Positions 9,460-17,043 of a stretch of 64,000 bases of DNA are shown here, piece after piece (within the stretch, counting starts at the first letter, position 1; every line of letters starts with the position of its first letter). Location: NCBI GenBank assembly GCA_025463135.1, contig JAOAPY010000014.1, positions 1-64,000 on the forward strand, given 5' to 3'. Source of the DNA: Acidobacteriota bacterium. GTDB taxonomy: Bacteria > Acidobacteriota > Blastocatellia > Pyrinomonadales > Pyrinomonadaceae. The notes below the pieces were generated by a model, which did no database searches, was not told the DNA's origin, and saw only the letters and a program-made list of their open reading frames with translations. A program made the translations under genes and the position numbers.

Positions 9460-9566
9460 CCCTGGGACCGCGCGCTTCCAGCGTGCCGGCGTCAGGGAGA
9501 AGTAAGTTAGGAGTTAAAAGCTCTTGAAGGGCGATGCCGGCACGCAGGACGCGTGCGGTCCCAGGG
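9460..9566. repeat. Palindromic element family E (GCGTGCGGTCCCAGGG)
   Basis: The left arm CCCTGGGACCGCGCGC...AGCGTGCCGGC (9460-9493) and right arm GCCGGCACGC...GCGTGCGGTCCCAGGG (9533-9566) form a long imperfect hairpin in the moaC/M50B spacer. The core GCGTGCGGTCCCAGG recurs at 61716-61730 and 62412-62426, inside a coding sequence. Confidence 0.85.
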
Positions 9567-9573
9567 CTCCAAA

Positions 9574-10047
9574 TTAGGCCTTTCGCTGATAGTCTCCTGA
9601 CTTGCCGCCCGTTTTGCTCTCTAACCGAACATCAGTAATGGTGATGCTCTTTTCCAGCGCTTTGCACATGTCATAAACCGTCAATGCCGCTACCGAAACG
9701 GCGGTCAGGGCTTCCATCTCGACGCCAGTCTGCGCGTTGGTGCTCACTTCCGCTTCCAGATAGATACCACTATCCTGGATGCTGGCCTGCACATCAACAT
9801 GGGTAAGCGGCAATGGATGGCAGAGGGGAATGAGGTCGGCGGTGCGCTTGGCGGCCATGATGCCGGCCAGACGCGCTGCTTCCAGCGGATCACCTTTGGG
9901 TGTTCGATGGGCCTGAACCGCGGCGACTGTCTCAGGCGACATTAGCACGCGGGCTGAGGCCACGGCGCGGCGCGTGGTGATCGCTTTTTCAGACGTGTCG
10001 ACCATCCTTACTTTTCCTTGTTCGTCGATGTGGCTGAGTTCGCTCAT
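9574..10047 (-). CDS. moaC: Cyclic pyranopterin monophosphate synthase MoaC
   Basis: MoaC converts the MoaA product 3',8-cyclo-7,8-dihydro-GTP into cyclic pyranopterin monophosphate, the second step of molybdenum cofactor synthesis, in the cytoplasm. The 157-residue protein is full length and carries the family hallmarks: the N-terminal [16 protein letters not shown], the active-site [13 protein letters not shown] and the C-terminal [24 protein letters not shown] with K-S-GGKSG at the end. It is followed upstream on the same strand by a methyltransferase gene and moeA; moaA is not in the window. Confidence 0.97.
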   Translation of the reverse strand: MSELSHIDEQGKVRMVDTSEKAITTRRAVASARVLMSPETVAAVQAHRTPKGDPLEAARLAGIMAAKRTADLIPLCHPLPLTHVDVQASIQDSGIYLEAEVSTNAQTGVEMEALTAVSVAALTVYDMCKALEKSITITDVRLESKTGGKSGDYQRKA

Positions 10048-10073
10048 AGGATCCAGACCTCACTTTTCGCTTA

Positions 10074-10100
10074 GGGCGGACACTCAGGTCCGCCCCCTAC
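10074..10100. repeat. Short hairpin repeat family F
   Basis: GGGCGGACACTCAGGTCCGCCC with flanking CTAC forms a compact hairpin. The same unit (GGGCGGAC..AGATCCGCCC) occurs at 12265-12351 and 40786-40857. The downstream edge supplies the TAG stop of the minus-strand methyltransferase gene. Confidence 0.75.
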
Positions 10101-10876
10101 AATTTCAAGGCGTGCACGATCAACGTGTTTCCCCCGAGGAGGATTTCATCGGATCCCAGGGCCCTGGTCCATCGATCTTCCTTCTTCCGTTCAGGTGTGA
10201 AAAACGCAACCGCTCGAATCGCGGCCACGATGGGCCAGTAGAGCCACTGATGTGCTTTCGGACGGTCGCGGTGCAGCTGCAAAATCTCAAAACCATACTC
10301 CTCTAGCGTGTAACGCAGTTCGGAATATCCAATTGCATTTACATGCAGGGCCACCTCGACTTTTTCGCCAAACTGTTTTCGTACCTGCGCTACCGCATCG
10401 CGTGTGATCGGTTTGAAGTGAGAAGTGTAGCCATAGATGAGCCATTTCAAACGCTCTTCAATATTAAGTATGTTGGGAACGCTCGCGATCAAGTGTCCGC
10501 CGGGTCGTAACAGACGCGCAAACTCGCGGATAGCCTGCTGCGGATTTTCGATATGTTCGAGGCCCTCGAGACAAGTGACGTAGTCAAACGACTGATCCGG
10601 ATAGGGAAGCGTACCGCCCAGATCGCCCTGCCGGATCTCAACTCCGGCCAACCGAAAGATCTCTGGATACAGATCGCAGCACTGCACGGCAAAACCGGCC
10701 GATTCAAGACGTGCGGCCAGCGCTCCTTCGCCTGCGGGAACATCAAGAAGCTTGCCTTTGGATAGCGCTTGTAAAATATTGACGACCGTATCATGGACGG
10801 CCTGATGGGCCAGCGGGGCCGGCGCGCTTTCCAATGCCGCCCCGGCAGTTGAGAAATCTACCTCGCGAATGTCCAT
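10097..10876 (-). CDS. Class I SAM-dependent methyltransferase
   Basis: This 259-residue Rossmann-fold methyltransferase has motif I LLDVPAGEGALAARL (~60-75), motif II region CCDLYPEIF, the DYVTCLEGLEHIENP segment typical of UbiE/COQ5-like type 11 enzymes, and ARLLRPGGHLIASVPNIL after it. The substrate is not evident. It lies between moeA and moaC on the same strand (spacers of about 50 and 100 bases), but nothing in the sequence links it to molybdopterin; methyltransferases of this look are common in lipid or glycan modification. No membrane anchor was seen. Confidence 0.85.
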   Translation of the reverse strand: MDIREVDFSTAGAALESAPAPLAHQAVHDTVVNILQALSKGKLLDVPAGEGALAARLESAGFAVQCCDLYPEIFRLAGVEIRQGDLGGTLPYPDQSFDYVTCLEGLEHIENPQQAIREFARLLRPGGHLIASVPNILNIEERLKWLIYGYTSHFKPITRDAVAQVRKQFGEKVEVALHVNAIGYSELRYTLEEYGFEILQLHRDRPKAHQWLYWPIVAAIRAVAFFTPERKKEDRWTRALGSDEILLGGNTLIVHALKL

Positions 10877-10978
10877 CAGTTCACCGCTGTGATGTAAAAA
10901 AGCTTTCCCATTCTTCGCATTCGAGCATAGCAGAATTGAGTCAGGCCGGATGTCCGTTTCGAAGATCTACAAAACTGC

Positions 10979-12190
10979 TCACCGCGGCAGTCTTACCACT
11001 TTCACGCGCGCTCCTTCTTCCAACGCTTTCACTCCTGCCGGCAAAATAATCAGGGCCGTGGCCTGGGCAAAGGCCACGAAGTCTGACGAGCCGCCCCACT
11101 TCAACGCTTCAGCCAATAAATGCCCCTGGTCGTTCGTCGTTAGTTTGGCCGGCAGATAACTTTCGCGGTCGGGCGATCCCTTTAATCCGCGTGCCAGGAC
11201 CGCCCACTCTTCCTTAAGTAAAGGTTCTGTCGCGCCCTGCATTAGCAGCAGTGAAGTCCGCGCGAATAGGTTGAACGTCACCGAGACTGAAACCGGATTG
11301 CCCGGTAGGCCGAAGATGAGCACGCCATTTGGCAGACGCGCGAAAACCGTCGGCTTGCCCGGACGCAGCGCGACGCGTTCAAATAATATTTCTGCTCCCA
11401 ATTCGCGTAACGCCGCTTTTGTAAAATCGTAGACTCCCATCGAAACTCCGCCCGACGTCACCAGCACGTCTGAGCGCTCGACTGCCGCCGCAATTTGATT
11501 CTTGAGTGAAGAGATTTCGTCGCCTGCCAGCGGAAATAATTCCACCCTGGCTCCGGCAAGCATTGCGTAGGCCCGGATGGAATAGTTGTTCGAATCCCGA
11601 ATCTGATCGCGCCCAGGCTTCTGATCAACTGCTACCAACTCGCTGCCGGTTGCCAGCACCGCGACGCGCGGCTGAGCGCCAACGCGCACGCTCGCGTAAC
11701 CGAAAGAGGCAAGTACCGCGATCATCGCGGCGTTGATTTGTTCGCCGGCGTGTAATACCGTTTCACCGGCTCGGATTTCGTTGCCGCGTCTGACGATTGA
11801 TCTTCCCAAGCTCACCGGCTCGAGGATCTCAACAACTTTTCCTTCATCAACTTCGCGTGTTAGTTCAACCTGCTGCACGCTGTCGGCGCCCAACGGAACA
11901 GGGGCGCCGGTCATGATGCGTACGGCATCACCCGCGTGCATCTCGTGATGCCAACCCTGGCCGGCTGCCGACTCGCCCGCGATGGCCAGACGCGCCGGTA
12001 CATTCTGAACGTCCGCAGCACGCACGGCGTAACCATCCATCTGCGAGCGGTCAAAGGGTGGCAGATCCGTATCGGCGATTATGTCTTCGGACAGCATGCG
12101 CCCCAGGGCGTCGGTTAAGGGAACCGACTCGGAATCGAGTTGAGAGGTTTTTTCGCGAACTATTTGAATCGCTTCGGCGACAGGAATCAT
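10979..12190 (-). CDS. moeA: Molybdopterin molybdenumtransferase MoeA
   Basis: MoeA inserts molybdate into adenylylated molybdopterin, the last step of basic molybdenum cofactor synthesis. The protein of about 403 residues has the full order: the N-terminal segment ending DTDLPPFDRSQMDGYAVRAAD, the domain with ATGSELV near its middle, DVLVTSGGVSMGVYDF, FGLPGNPVSVSVTFNLF and a C-terminal beta barrel. ATG 12190 begins MIPVAEAIQIV, the standard family start; a TTG 13 codons upstream is less likely. Together with moaC it shows that the organism makes molybdoenzymes. Confidence 0.96.
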   Translation of the reverse strand: MIPVAEAIQIVREKTSQLDSESVPLTDALGRMLSEDIIADTDLPPFDRSQMDGYAVRAADVQNVPARLAIAGESAAGQGWHHEMHAGDAVRIMTGAPVPLGADSVQQVELTREVDEGKVVEILEPVSLGRSIVRRGNEIRAGETVLHAGEQINAAMIAVLASFGYASVRVGAQPRVAVLATGSELVAVDQKPGRDQIRDSNNYSIRAYAMLAGARVELFPLAGDEISSLKNQIAAAVERSDVLVTSGGVSMGVYDFTKAALRELGAEILFERVALRPGKPTVFARLPNGVLIFGLPGNPVSVSVTFNLFARTSLLLMQGATEPLLKEEWAVLARGLKGSPDRESYLPAKLTTNDQGHLLAEALKWGGSSDFVAFAQATALIILPAGVKALEEGARVKVVRLPR

Positions 12191-12264
12191 CAGGTCTGCG
12201 ATTCTAGAGAGGGAAAGCGAGCTTGGCAATTAAGTTCATCGCGTCGTGACCTGATAATTCATTT

Positions 12265-12351
12265 GTAGAGCCGCACCTGAGTGTGCGCCCTGTTTAGCCA
12301 GAATAATGTTTCGAGCACACCAGGGCGGACCCACAGATCCGCCCCTGGTAC
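12265..12351. repeat. Palindromic element family F
   Basis: The left arm GTAGAGCCGCACCTGAGTGTGCGCCCTG and right arm CAGGGCGGACCCACAGATCCGCCC..GGTAC are imperfect inverted copies across the gap between moeA and the tRNA terminator. Confidence 0.75.
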
Positions 12352-12383
12352 ATGAGACTGGAGCTGGACCCTGCTTCAATCAA

Positions 12384-12428
12384 AATCAAAAAGCGGTTGC
12401 CTCTCATGAATGAAAAGCAACCGCTTTT
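12384..12428 (-). terminator. Rho-independent terminator after the tRNA genes
   Basis: On the minus strand, GCGGTTGC (12421-12428 region) pairs with GCAACCGC across an 18-base loop and is followed by TTTTTGATTTTG. It stands directly downstream of tRNA-Asp and would end the tRNA transcript. An A-run on the other side means it could also act in reverse. Confidence 0.8.
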
Positions 12429-12432
12429 AAAG

Positions 12433-12510
<78 letters not shown>

Positions 12511-12588
12511 GGTAAACTTAATTGTCAAAAGATCTGACTCGGTTCCACAGATTTCATAAAACAGGAAATCTGAAATCCGAGATCCATG

Positions 12589-12663
12589 TGGTGGGCGCGG
12601 AGGGACTCGAACCCCCAACCTCTTCCTTGTAAGGGAAGCCGTCTACCATTGACATACGTGCCC
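12589..12663 (-). tRNA. tRNA-Val (TAC)
   Basis: The 75-base gene includes an encoded CCA end. The acceptor GGGCACG pairs with CGCGCCC except for one A-C mismatch at pair 5. The D arm is short (TGTC..GACG around AATGGTA), the anticodon stem CTTCC/GGAAG encloses CTTACAA, giving anticodon TAC, and the T arm has GGGGGTTCGAGTCCCTC. It lies 80 bases upstream of tRNA-Asp on the same strand. The mismatch makes the isotype call slightly less secure. Confidence 0.85.
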
Positions 12664-12812
12664 GCAATAGTGGAACAGACGTTCGGTTATGTCGTTACTC
12701 AACCTTATTTGACACGTCCGCATCCAAAGAGCGTTGCCACAATAACATCGGTGGCGAGTGAATCGCCATGCTAAGAGAAGCGAGCGGCACTGTCAAGGAG
12801 GTGACCAATATG

Positions 12813-12912
12813 GTAGTGGGTCAGTTTGATGTCCGATGAGCTTTAGCTTGTCGTAACGCCGCGACAAGCTAAAGTTTGTCGGACATTTGCTGCGAAACTG
12901 ACCCACTGCCAC
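12813..12912. repeat. Composite palindrome: family H ends around family C core
   Basis: Outer arms TAGTGGGTCAGTTT (12814 onward) and AAACTGACCCACTG (to 12908) enclose inner arms GTCCGATGAGCTTTAGCTTGTCG and CGACAAGCTAAAGTTTGTCGGAC. The outer end matches that of the element at 52569-52651; the inner unit is family C. It fills most of the 314-base gap between tRNA-Val and the VWA gene. Confidence 0.85.
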
Positions 12913-12977
12913 TTTCGCAAGACTTCTTTTTCCGGCTATAGTTTCCGTTGTAATTTTTCAGCTCTAACTTATTTATT

Positions 12978-14201
12978 ATGCACCTGAGCATTCAAGGCAA
13001 TCAGTGGGAACCCAGTCGAACCATAGCACCAGCTGCGCTTCTATTGATTGCGCTGTGTTGCTTCAGCTTCTCCGCGCTGGGCCAAATCCAGACTCCAGAA
13101 AAACAACAGCGTCCCCGCCGGGTCACTGAGGGAGAGAACAAACAGCAACCCTCACCGACCCCGCAGGTGGACGAAGACGACGTCGTGCGCGTCGATACTC
13201 AATTGGTCTCAGTCCCCACGTTCGTGGTCAACAATCAGGGACGTCCGCTTTCGGGGTTGCGCCGGGACAACTTCATTGTTTATGAAGACGGGCAAAAACA
13301 AACCATCGCGAATTTCGGTACCACCGAAGCGCCGTTTGAAATTGCCTTATTGCTTGACACATCCGGATCTACACGAGCAGACGTGAGTCTCATCAGACAA
13401 GCGGCCAACGCTTTCATTAATGCGTTGCGGCCGGGCGACCGGGTCGGCATCGTCGCCTTTAAGGATCGGGCTAATGCGGGATCGACGATGGCCACGGTCG
13501 ACGTGCTGTCAAGATTGACCGACGATCGCAAAGTCTTGCAGGCAGCGATCGAAAACCTGGGTTCCAGCAACGGCACTCCTTATTACGATGCCCTGGAAAG
13601 AGTTGCCAGTGAGATTTTTCATGAGCCGCCCCGCAAGGACGTACGTGGGCGGCGGGCGGTGGTCGCTTTGACTGATGGAGTCGACTCGTCGAGCACGTCT
13701 TCCTATGAAGAAGCGCGCGAGCGACTCTTGCGTGCGGGAGTGGCCTGCTATTTCATTCAAGTTAATACCGAGGATTTTGTCGAAGATCGTTTGCTGAAAG
13801 ATTGTCAGGACGACGGTCGTCTCACGCTTTCCGCGCGCCAGATGGAAAGATACCGGCGCATTTTCGTGCCGAACGCCCGCAGCGAAGACTATGCCAACTT
13901 TTGCCAGTTGGGCCAATTTGAGCGGATGCAGATCAGCCGGGAACTCTATAATCTGGCGCGTCGCGAGATGAACGATCTGGCGCGCACGTCCGGGGCCCGG
14001 AATTTCGTTGCCGTCACTTTGCAGGATGCGCGCTCGGCCTTTGCACGGGTCGCCGCCGACATCGGCACGCAGTACAGTCTGGGTTACTATCCTACGAACA
14101 AAGCGCGCGACGGTAAGTACCGCGCGATTCGGGTTGAAGTGCTCGGCGTCAAAGAGAAGAGTGAAGTGCACGCGCGCGAGGGATATGTGGCGCCGAGATA
14201 G
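12978..14201 (+). CDS. Secreted VWA protein (VWFA-related acidobacterial type)
   Basis: This exported 407-residue protein has an N-terminal hydrophobic signal (IAPAALLLIALCCFSFSALG) and a short low-complexity linker. VRVDTQLVSVPTFVVNNQGRP follows, the beginning of the acidobacterial VWFA-related domain (TIGR03436 type). The VWA fold carries the metal-site motif DTSGST near residue 128 and ALTDGVDS later, and the protein ends with the family-typical YSLGYYPTNKARDGKYRAIRVEV. Such proteins bind ligands through a Mg/Mn ion, but no partner is known. It is a good taxonomic marker for Acidobacteriota. Confidence 0.9.
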   Translation: MHLSIQGNQWEPSRTIAPAALLLIALCCFSFSALGQIQTPEKQQRPRRVTEGENKQQPSPTPQVDEDDVVRVDTQLVSVPTFVVNNQGRPLSGLRRDNFIVYEDGQKQTIANFGTTEAPFEIALLLDTSGSTRADVSLIRQAANAFINALRPGDRVGIVAFKDRANAGSTMATVDVLSRLTDDRKVLQAAIENLGSSNGTPYYDALERVASEIFHEPPRKDVRGRRAVVALTDGVDSSSTSSYEEARERLLRAGVACYFIQVNTEDFVEDRLLKDCQDDGRLTLSARQMERYRRIFVPNARSEDYANFCQLGQFERMQISRELYNLARREMNDLARTSGARNFVAVTLQDARSAFARVAADIGTQYSLGYYPTNKARDGKYRAIRVEVLGVKEKSEVHAREGYVAPR

Positions 14202-14312
14202 AATAACGTAGGTGGAGGAATTGACTTGCTTGCGCGTTTCGGTGATGATCCAGTTTCTATTGTAGCTTCCAGGACATTTTGATATGTGCGCTAATGTCGG
14301 AAGGCGGGACAA

Positions 14313-14639
14313 ATGCAAGACATCAGAAATAAGTTCAGTTTGGATTGGCTGTCAGGTTCGTCTAATCGCTCCTCTCAGCAAACTTCCTCTCAAGGTCAAT
14401 CCGCCCTCGATGAGGCCGTAGTTTATTACAGCCAGCCTATGATCAAGCTTCTCGAAGCACAGAATGGACAGCCTATGGGTTTGCACGAGCTTGCCAGGAG
14501 TCTCAAAGACGACATCAAGGACTTTGATTTTAGCAACTTGTGGGAAGTCACTAAGCATCTGGCCAATCTTAAGATTGTCGAAATAGTGGATGCCTCGGAT
14601 GCTGCGGGAAACTATCTCATTAAGTTAGCCAGGAGGTAG
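14313..14639 (+). CDS. Small protein of unknown function, possible winged helix
   Basis: This gene was not recognised. The 108-residue protein has a Ser/Gln-rich N-terminus (SSNRSSQQTSSQGQS) and a C-terminal part that reads like a winged-helix domain: EAVVYYSQPMIKLLEAQNGQP, GLHELARSLKDD, NLWEVTKHLANLKIVEIVD, then a beta-like ending. This could be DNA or protein binding. It precedes the unknown membrane protein gene by 96 bases on the same strand, so the two may form one unit. The ATG follows GGCGGGAC, a weak ribosome site. Confidence 0.6.
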   Translation: MQDIRNKFSLDWLSGSSNRSSQQTSSQGQSALDEAVVYYSQPMIKLLEAQNGQPMGLHELARSLKDDIKDFDFSNLWEVTKHLANLKIVEIVDASDAAGNYLIKLARR

Positions 14640-14735
14640 GTATTGGGTTGTGAGTATGAGATTGACTCAATAGCAGACCTCCGATTCTTCGTCTCCTCTT
14701 AGCTATCACACCCGCCGTGGAAGGACGCGTCACTC

Positions 14736-15602
14736 ATGGCCTTACCATCGATTGAAGCCATTCAATCCTGGCTGAAAAGTTATGGGCTCCTACTGTTGTT
14801 GATTGCAGTGCTCGTTGCTTTGTGCCTGGGACTCGTCCCTGACCTAACGAAAAGGGAATTGAATGAATGGCGGGCATTAAGCGCCGCCTTTGTTTTTGGG
14901 GCACTCGTAGGTCTTGCGGAGATTGCTTCACGCTATCGAGACGAACCTATTGCAGCTGTAGGTAGCCCGTATGGCTTGGTCTATGTCTTTCTCAATGGTT
15001 ACATCTCGGCCATGGCGTATCTGTTTATTCAAAGATTTCCGACGACTTTTGGAACAGTTGCTTCGGACAAGTTTGTGGCCTCATTAGCGGCTGGTTTCGG
15101 GGCAATGGCGGTAATGCGATCTCGTATCGCAGTTATTAAGACTCCTGACGGTAAAGAAGAATCGATCGGACCAGACTATGTTCTCAGAATTATCCTGCGC
15201 ACTATAGATCTAAAAATCGATCGCGTGCGTGCGGGTCGCCGGCAAGAACTGCTCACCCAGAATCTCGATAAGATCAAGGCGCTGGGTAATTTTCAGACCG
15301 GGTCAAAATATTTACTCGCGTCCTTGCTCGCTTTTCAAAACCTCGACGAAACACAAAAGAAAACACTCGGCGACACCTATAACGACTATCAGGCGCAGGA
15401 AAATGTGCCGGAGGCCATCAAGCAACTCGCCCTGGGTTTTATTTTCCTGACGCTGGTAGGCGAGACTCATTTCGCTACCGTGTTAGAAAACGCCAAGAAT
15501 CTTACCGCCAAAAGCCAAGAGCCTTCGGTAGTAGCTGCGGTTGGCTCTATTTCCTCACCAGTGACTTTACCGACACCACAACCACCACCTGACTTGACCT
15601 GA
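14736..15602 (+). CDS. Membrane protein of unknown function
   Basis: This gene was not recognised. The 288-residue protein has hydrophobic segments at about 14-36, 46-64, 78-100 and 108-125, followed by a soluble half (~130-270) that begins RIAVIKTPDGKEESIGPDYVLRIILRTIDLKIDRVRAGRRQELL and is helix-rich, then a Pro/Thr-rich tail (PTPQPPPDLT). The layout, four helices and a cytosolic domain, would suit a membrane sensor or effector. The gene just before it may encode a winged-helix partner. No enzyme motif was found. Confidence 0.6.
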   Translation: MALPSIEAIQSWLKSYGLLLLLIAVLVALCLGLVPDLTKRELNEWRALSAAFVFGALVGLAEIASRYRDEPIAAVGSPYGLVYVFLNGYISAMAYLFIQRFPTTFGTVASDKFVASLAAGFGAMAVMRSRIAVIKTPDGKEESIGPDYVLRIILRTIDLKIDRVRAGRRQELLTQNLDKIKALGNFQTGSKYLLASLLAFQNLDETQKKTLGDTYNDYQAQENVPEAIKQLALGFIFLTLVGETHFATVLENAKNLTAKSQEPSVVAAVGSISSPVTLPTPQPPPDLT

Positions 15603-15765
15603 TCAAGTGGCTTCTACAACTTCGCTGAATGCGTGCGGTGCTCACCAATCGCGGCAGCGCTGGCCTAAAGATAATCAACCAGATGCGCGGGAAATGAACC
15701 CTTGCACTTGAGCCTGTGCGGTTCGCGTGTGACAATTCTCCAATCTCAAAAACACTGAGGTCTTA

Positions 15766-16956
15766 ATGAAAGATTCGTTCAATCGCATAGTACTGATTGT
15801 CCTCGACGGCGCGGGCATTGGCGCCATGCCTGATGCTCCCGAGTGGGGTGATGCCGGCTCGGATACTTTCGGGCATATTCTCGAATCGCGTGAAGTGCAT
15901 TTGCCGAAGCTCCAAAGTCTCGGCCTGGGCAATATACGTCCGCTTGACGGTGTGCCACCGGCCGCACAACCACGCGGCTCGTACGGCCGCTGCGCGCTGC
16001 GGTCGAACGGCAAGGACACCACCACCGGACATTGGGAGATGGCAGGAATAATTCTGGAGCAGGCCTTCCCCACTTATCCGCAAGGATTTCCCCAATCAGT
16101 GATCGATCGCTTTGTGCGCGAGACGGGTGTGCCGGGAATTCTGGGAAATGTTCCGGCATCGGGAACCGAGATCATCAAGCAATTGGGCGCGGAACACATC
16201 CGAACTCACAAGCCGATTGTCTACACCTCAGGCGATTCAGTTTTTCAAATTGCCGCGCATGAAGAGGTGATTCCGCTTGCGCGCTTGTATGAGATTTGTG
16301 AGATCGCCCGGGCGATGCTTGATGGTGAACACAAAGTTGGCCGCGTCATCGCGCGACCGTTTTTGGGTGAGCCGGGATCATTTTATCGCACCGAGAATCG
16401 TCATGATTATGCCGTGCCGCCACCGCGCGAGAATCTTTTACCTACTCTGGCGGATGAAGATCTCGACGTGGTTTGCATCGGCAAGATCGCTTCCATTTAC
16501 GATTCCATGGGCGTGACCCAGGACCTGACCGCCAAAAACAATGAACAATCGATCGATCAAACCATTAAGGCCTTGCAGGCAGAGACACGTGGATTGATCT
16601 TTTCTAATCTGGTTGACTTCGACATGCTTTACGGTCATCGACGCGATACCGAAGGTTACGCCCGCGCTCTCGAACATTTCGACGTGCGCCTTCCGGAGAT
16701 TGAAGCCGCCATGCAGCCCGATGATTTAATGATCATCACCGCCGATCACGGCAATGATCCGACCTTCCCCGGCAGCGATCATACGCGTGAATACGCGCCG
16801 CTGATTGTCTATGGCAAGAACACCACGCCCGGCGTGAATCTGGGAACGCGCGCGTCACTGGCGGATATTGGTCAAACCATCGCCGCGAACTTTCGATTGC
16901 AACTGGTCGCCGGCAACAGTTTCCTGGGCGAGGTTACATCCGGTTCGATTTCCTGA
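15766..16956 (+). CDS. deoB: Phosphopentomutase DeoB
   Basis: DeoB interconverts (deoxy)ribose 1-phosphate and 5-phosphate, linking nucleoside phosphorolysis to DeoC or the pentose phosphate pathway. The 396-residue cytosolic enzyme of the alkaline phosphatase superfamily is complete: metal site VLIVLDGAGIGAMPDA, GKDTTTGHWEMAG with the phosphorylated Thr, NLVDFDMLYGHRRD, and ITADHGNDPTFPGSDHTREYAPLIVYG near the end. It heads a region of nucleoside and deoxyribose metabolism that continues with hpt, 5'-nucleotidase parts, rpiB and deoC, though not as one operon. Confidence 0.97.
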   Translation: MKDSFNRIVLIVLDGAGIGAMPDAPEWGDAGSDTFGHILESREVHLPKLQSLGLGNIRPLDGVPPAAQPRGSYGRCALRSNGKDTTTGHWEMAGIILEQAFPTYPQGFPQSVIDRFVRETGVPGILGNVPASGTEIIKQLGAEHIRTHKPIVYTSGDSVFQIAAHEEVIPLARLYEICEIARAMLDGEHKVGRVIARPFLGEPGSFYRTENRHDYAVPPPRENLLPTLADEDLDVVCIGKIASIYDSMGVTQDLTAKNNEQSIDQTIKALQAETRGLIFSNLVDFDMLYGHRRDTEGYARALEHFDVRLPEIEAAMQPDDLMIITADHGNDPTFPGSDHTREYAPLIVYGKNTTPGVNLGTRASLADIGQTIAANFRLQLVAGNSFLGEVTSGSIS

Positions 16957-17043
16957 TATAAACAATTCCAATCAGGTCGCGTTTCTCCCCACACCACCTG
17001 TTTGACGTGCACACGTGTTACAGGCAGTCACTCCAGTAAACGA

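Noticed and set aside
12589-12663. tRNA-Thr (TGT) on reading the anticodon from the plus strand
   Set aside because: The T arm and CCA end show the gene is on the minus strand, where the anticodon is TAC (Val).
13509-14318. Minus-strand open frame of 269 codons opposite the VWA gene
   Set aside because: The plus strand encodes a clear VWA protein with motifs; the opposite frame has no recognisable features.
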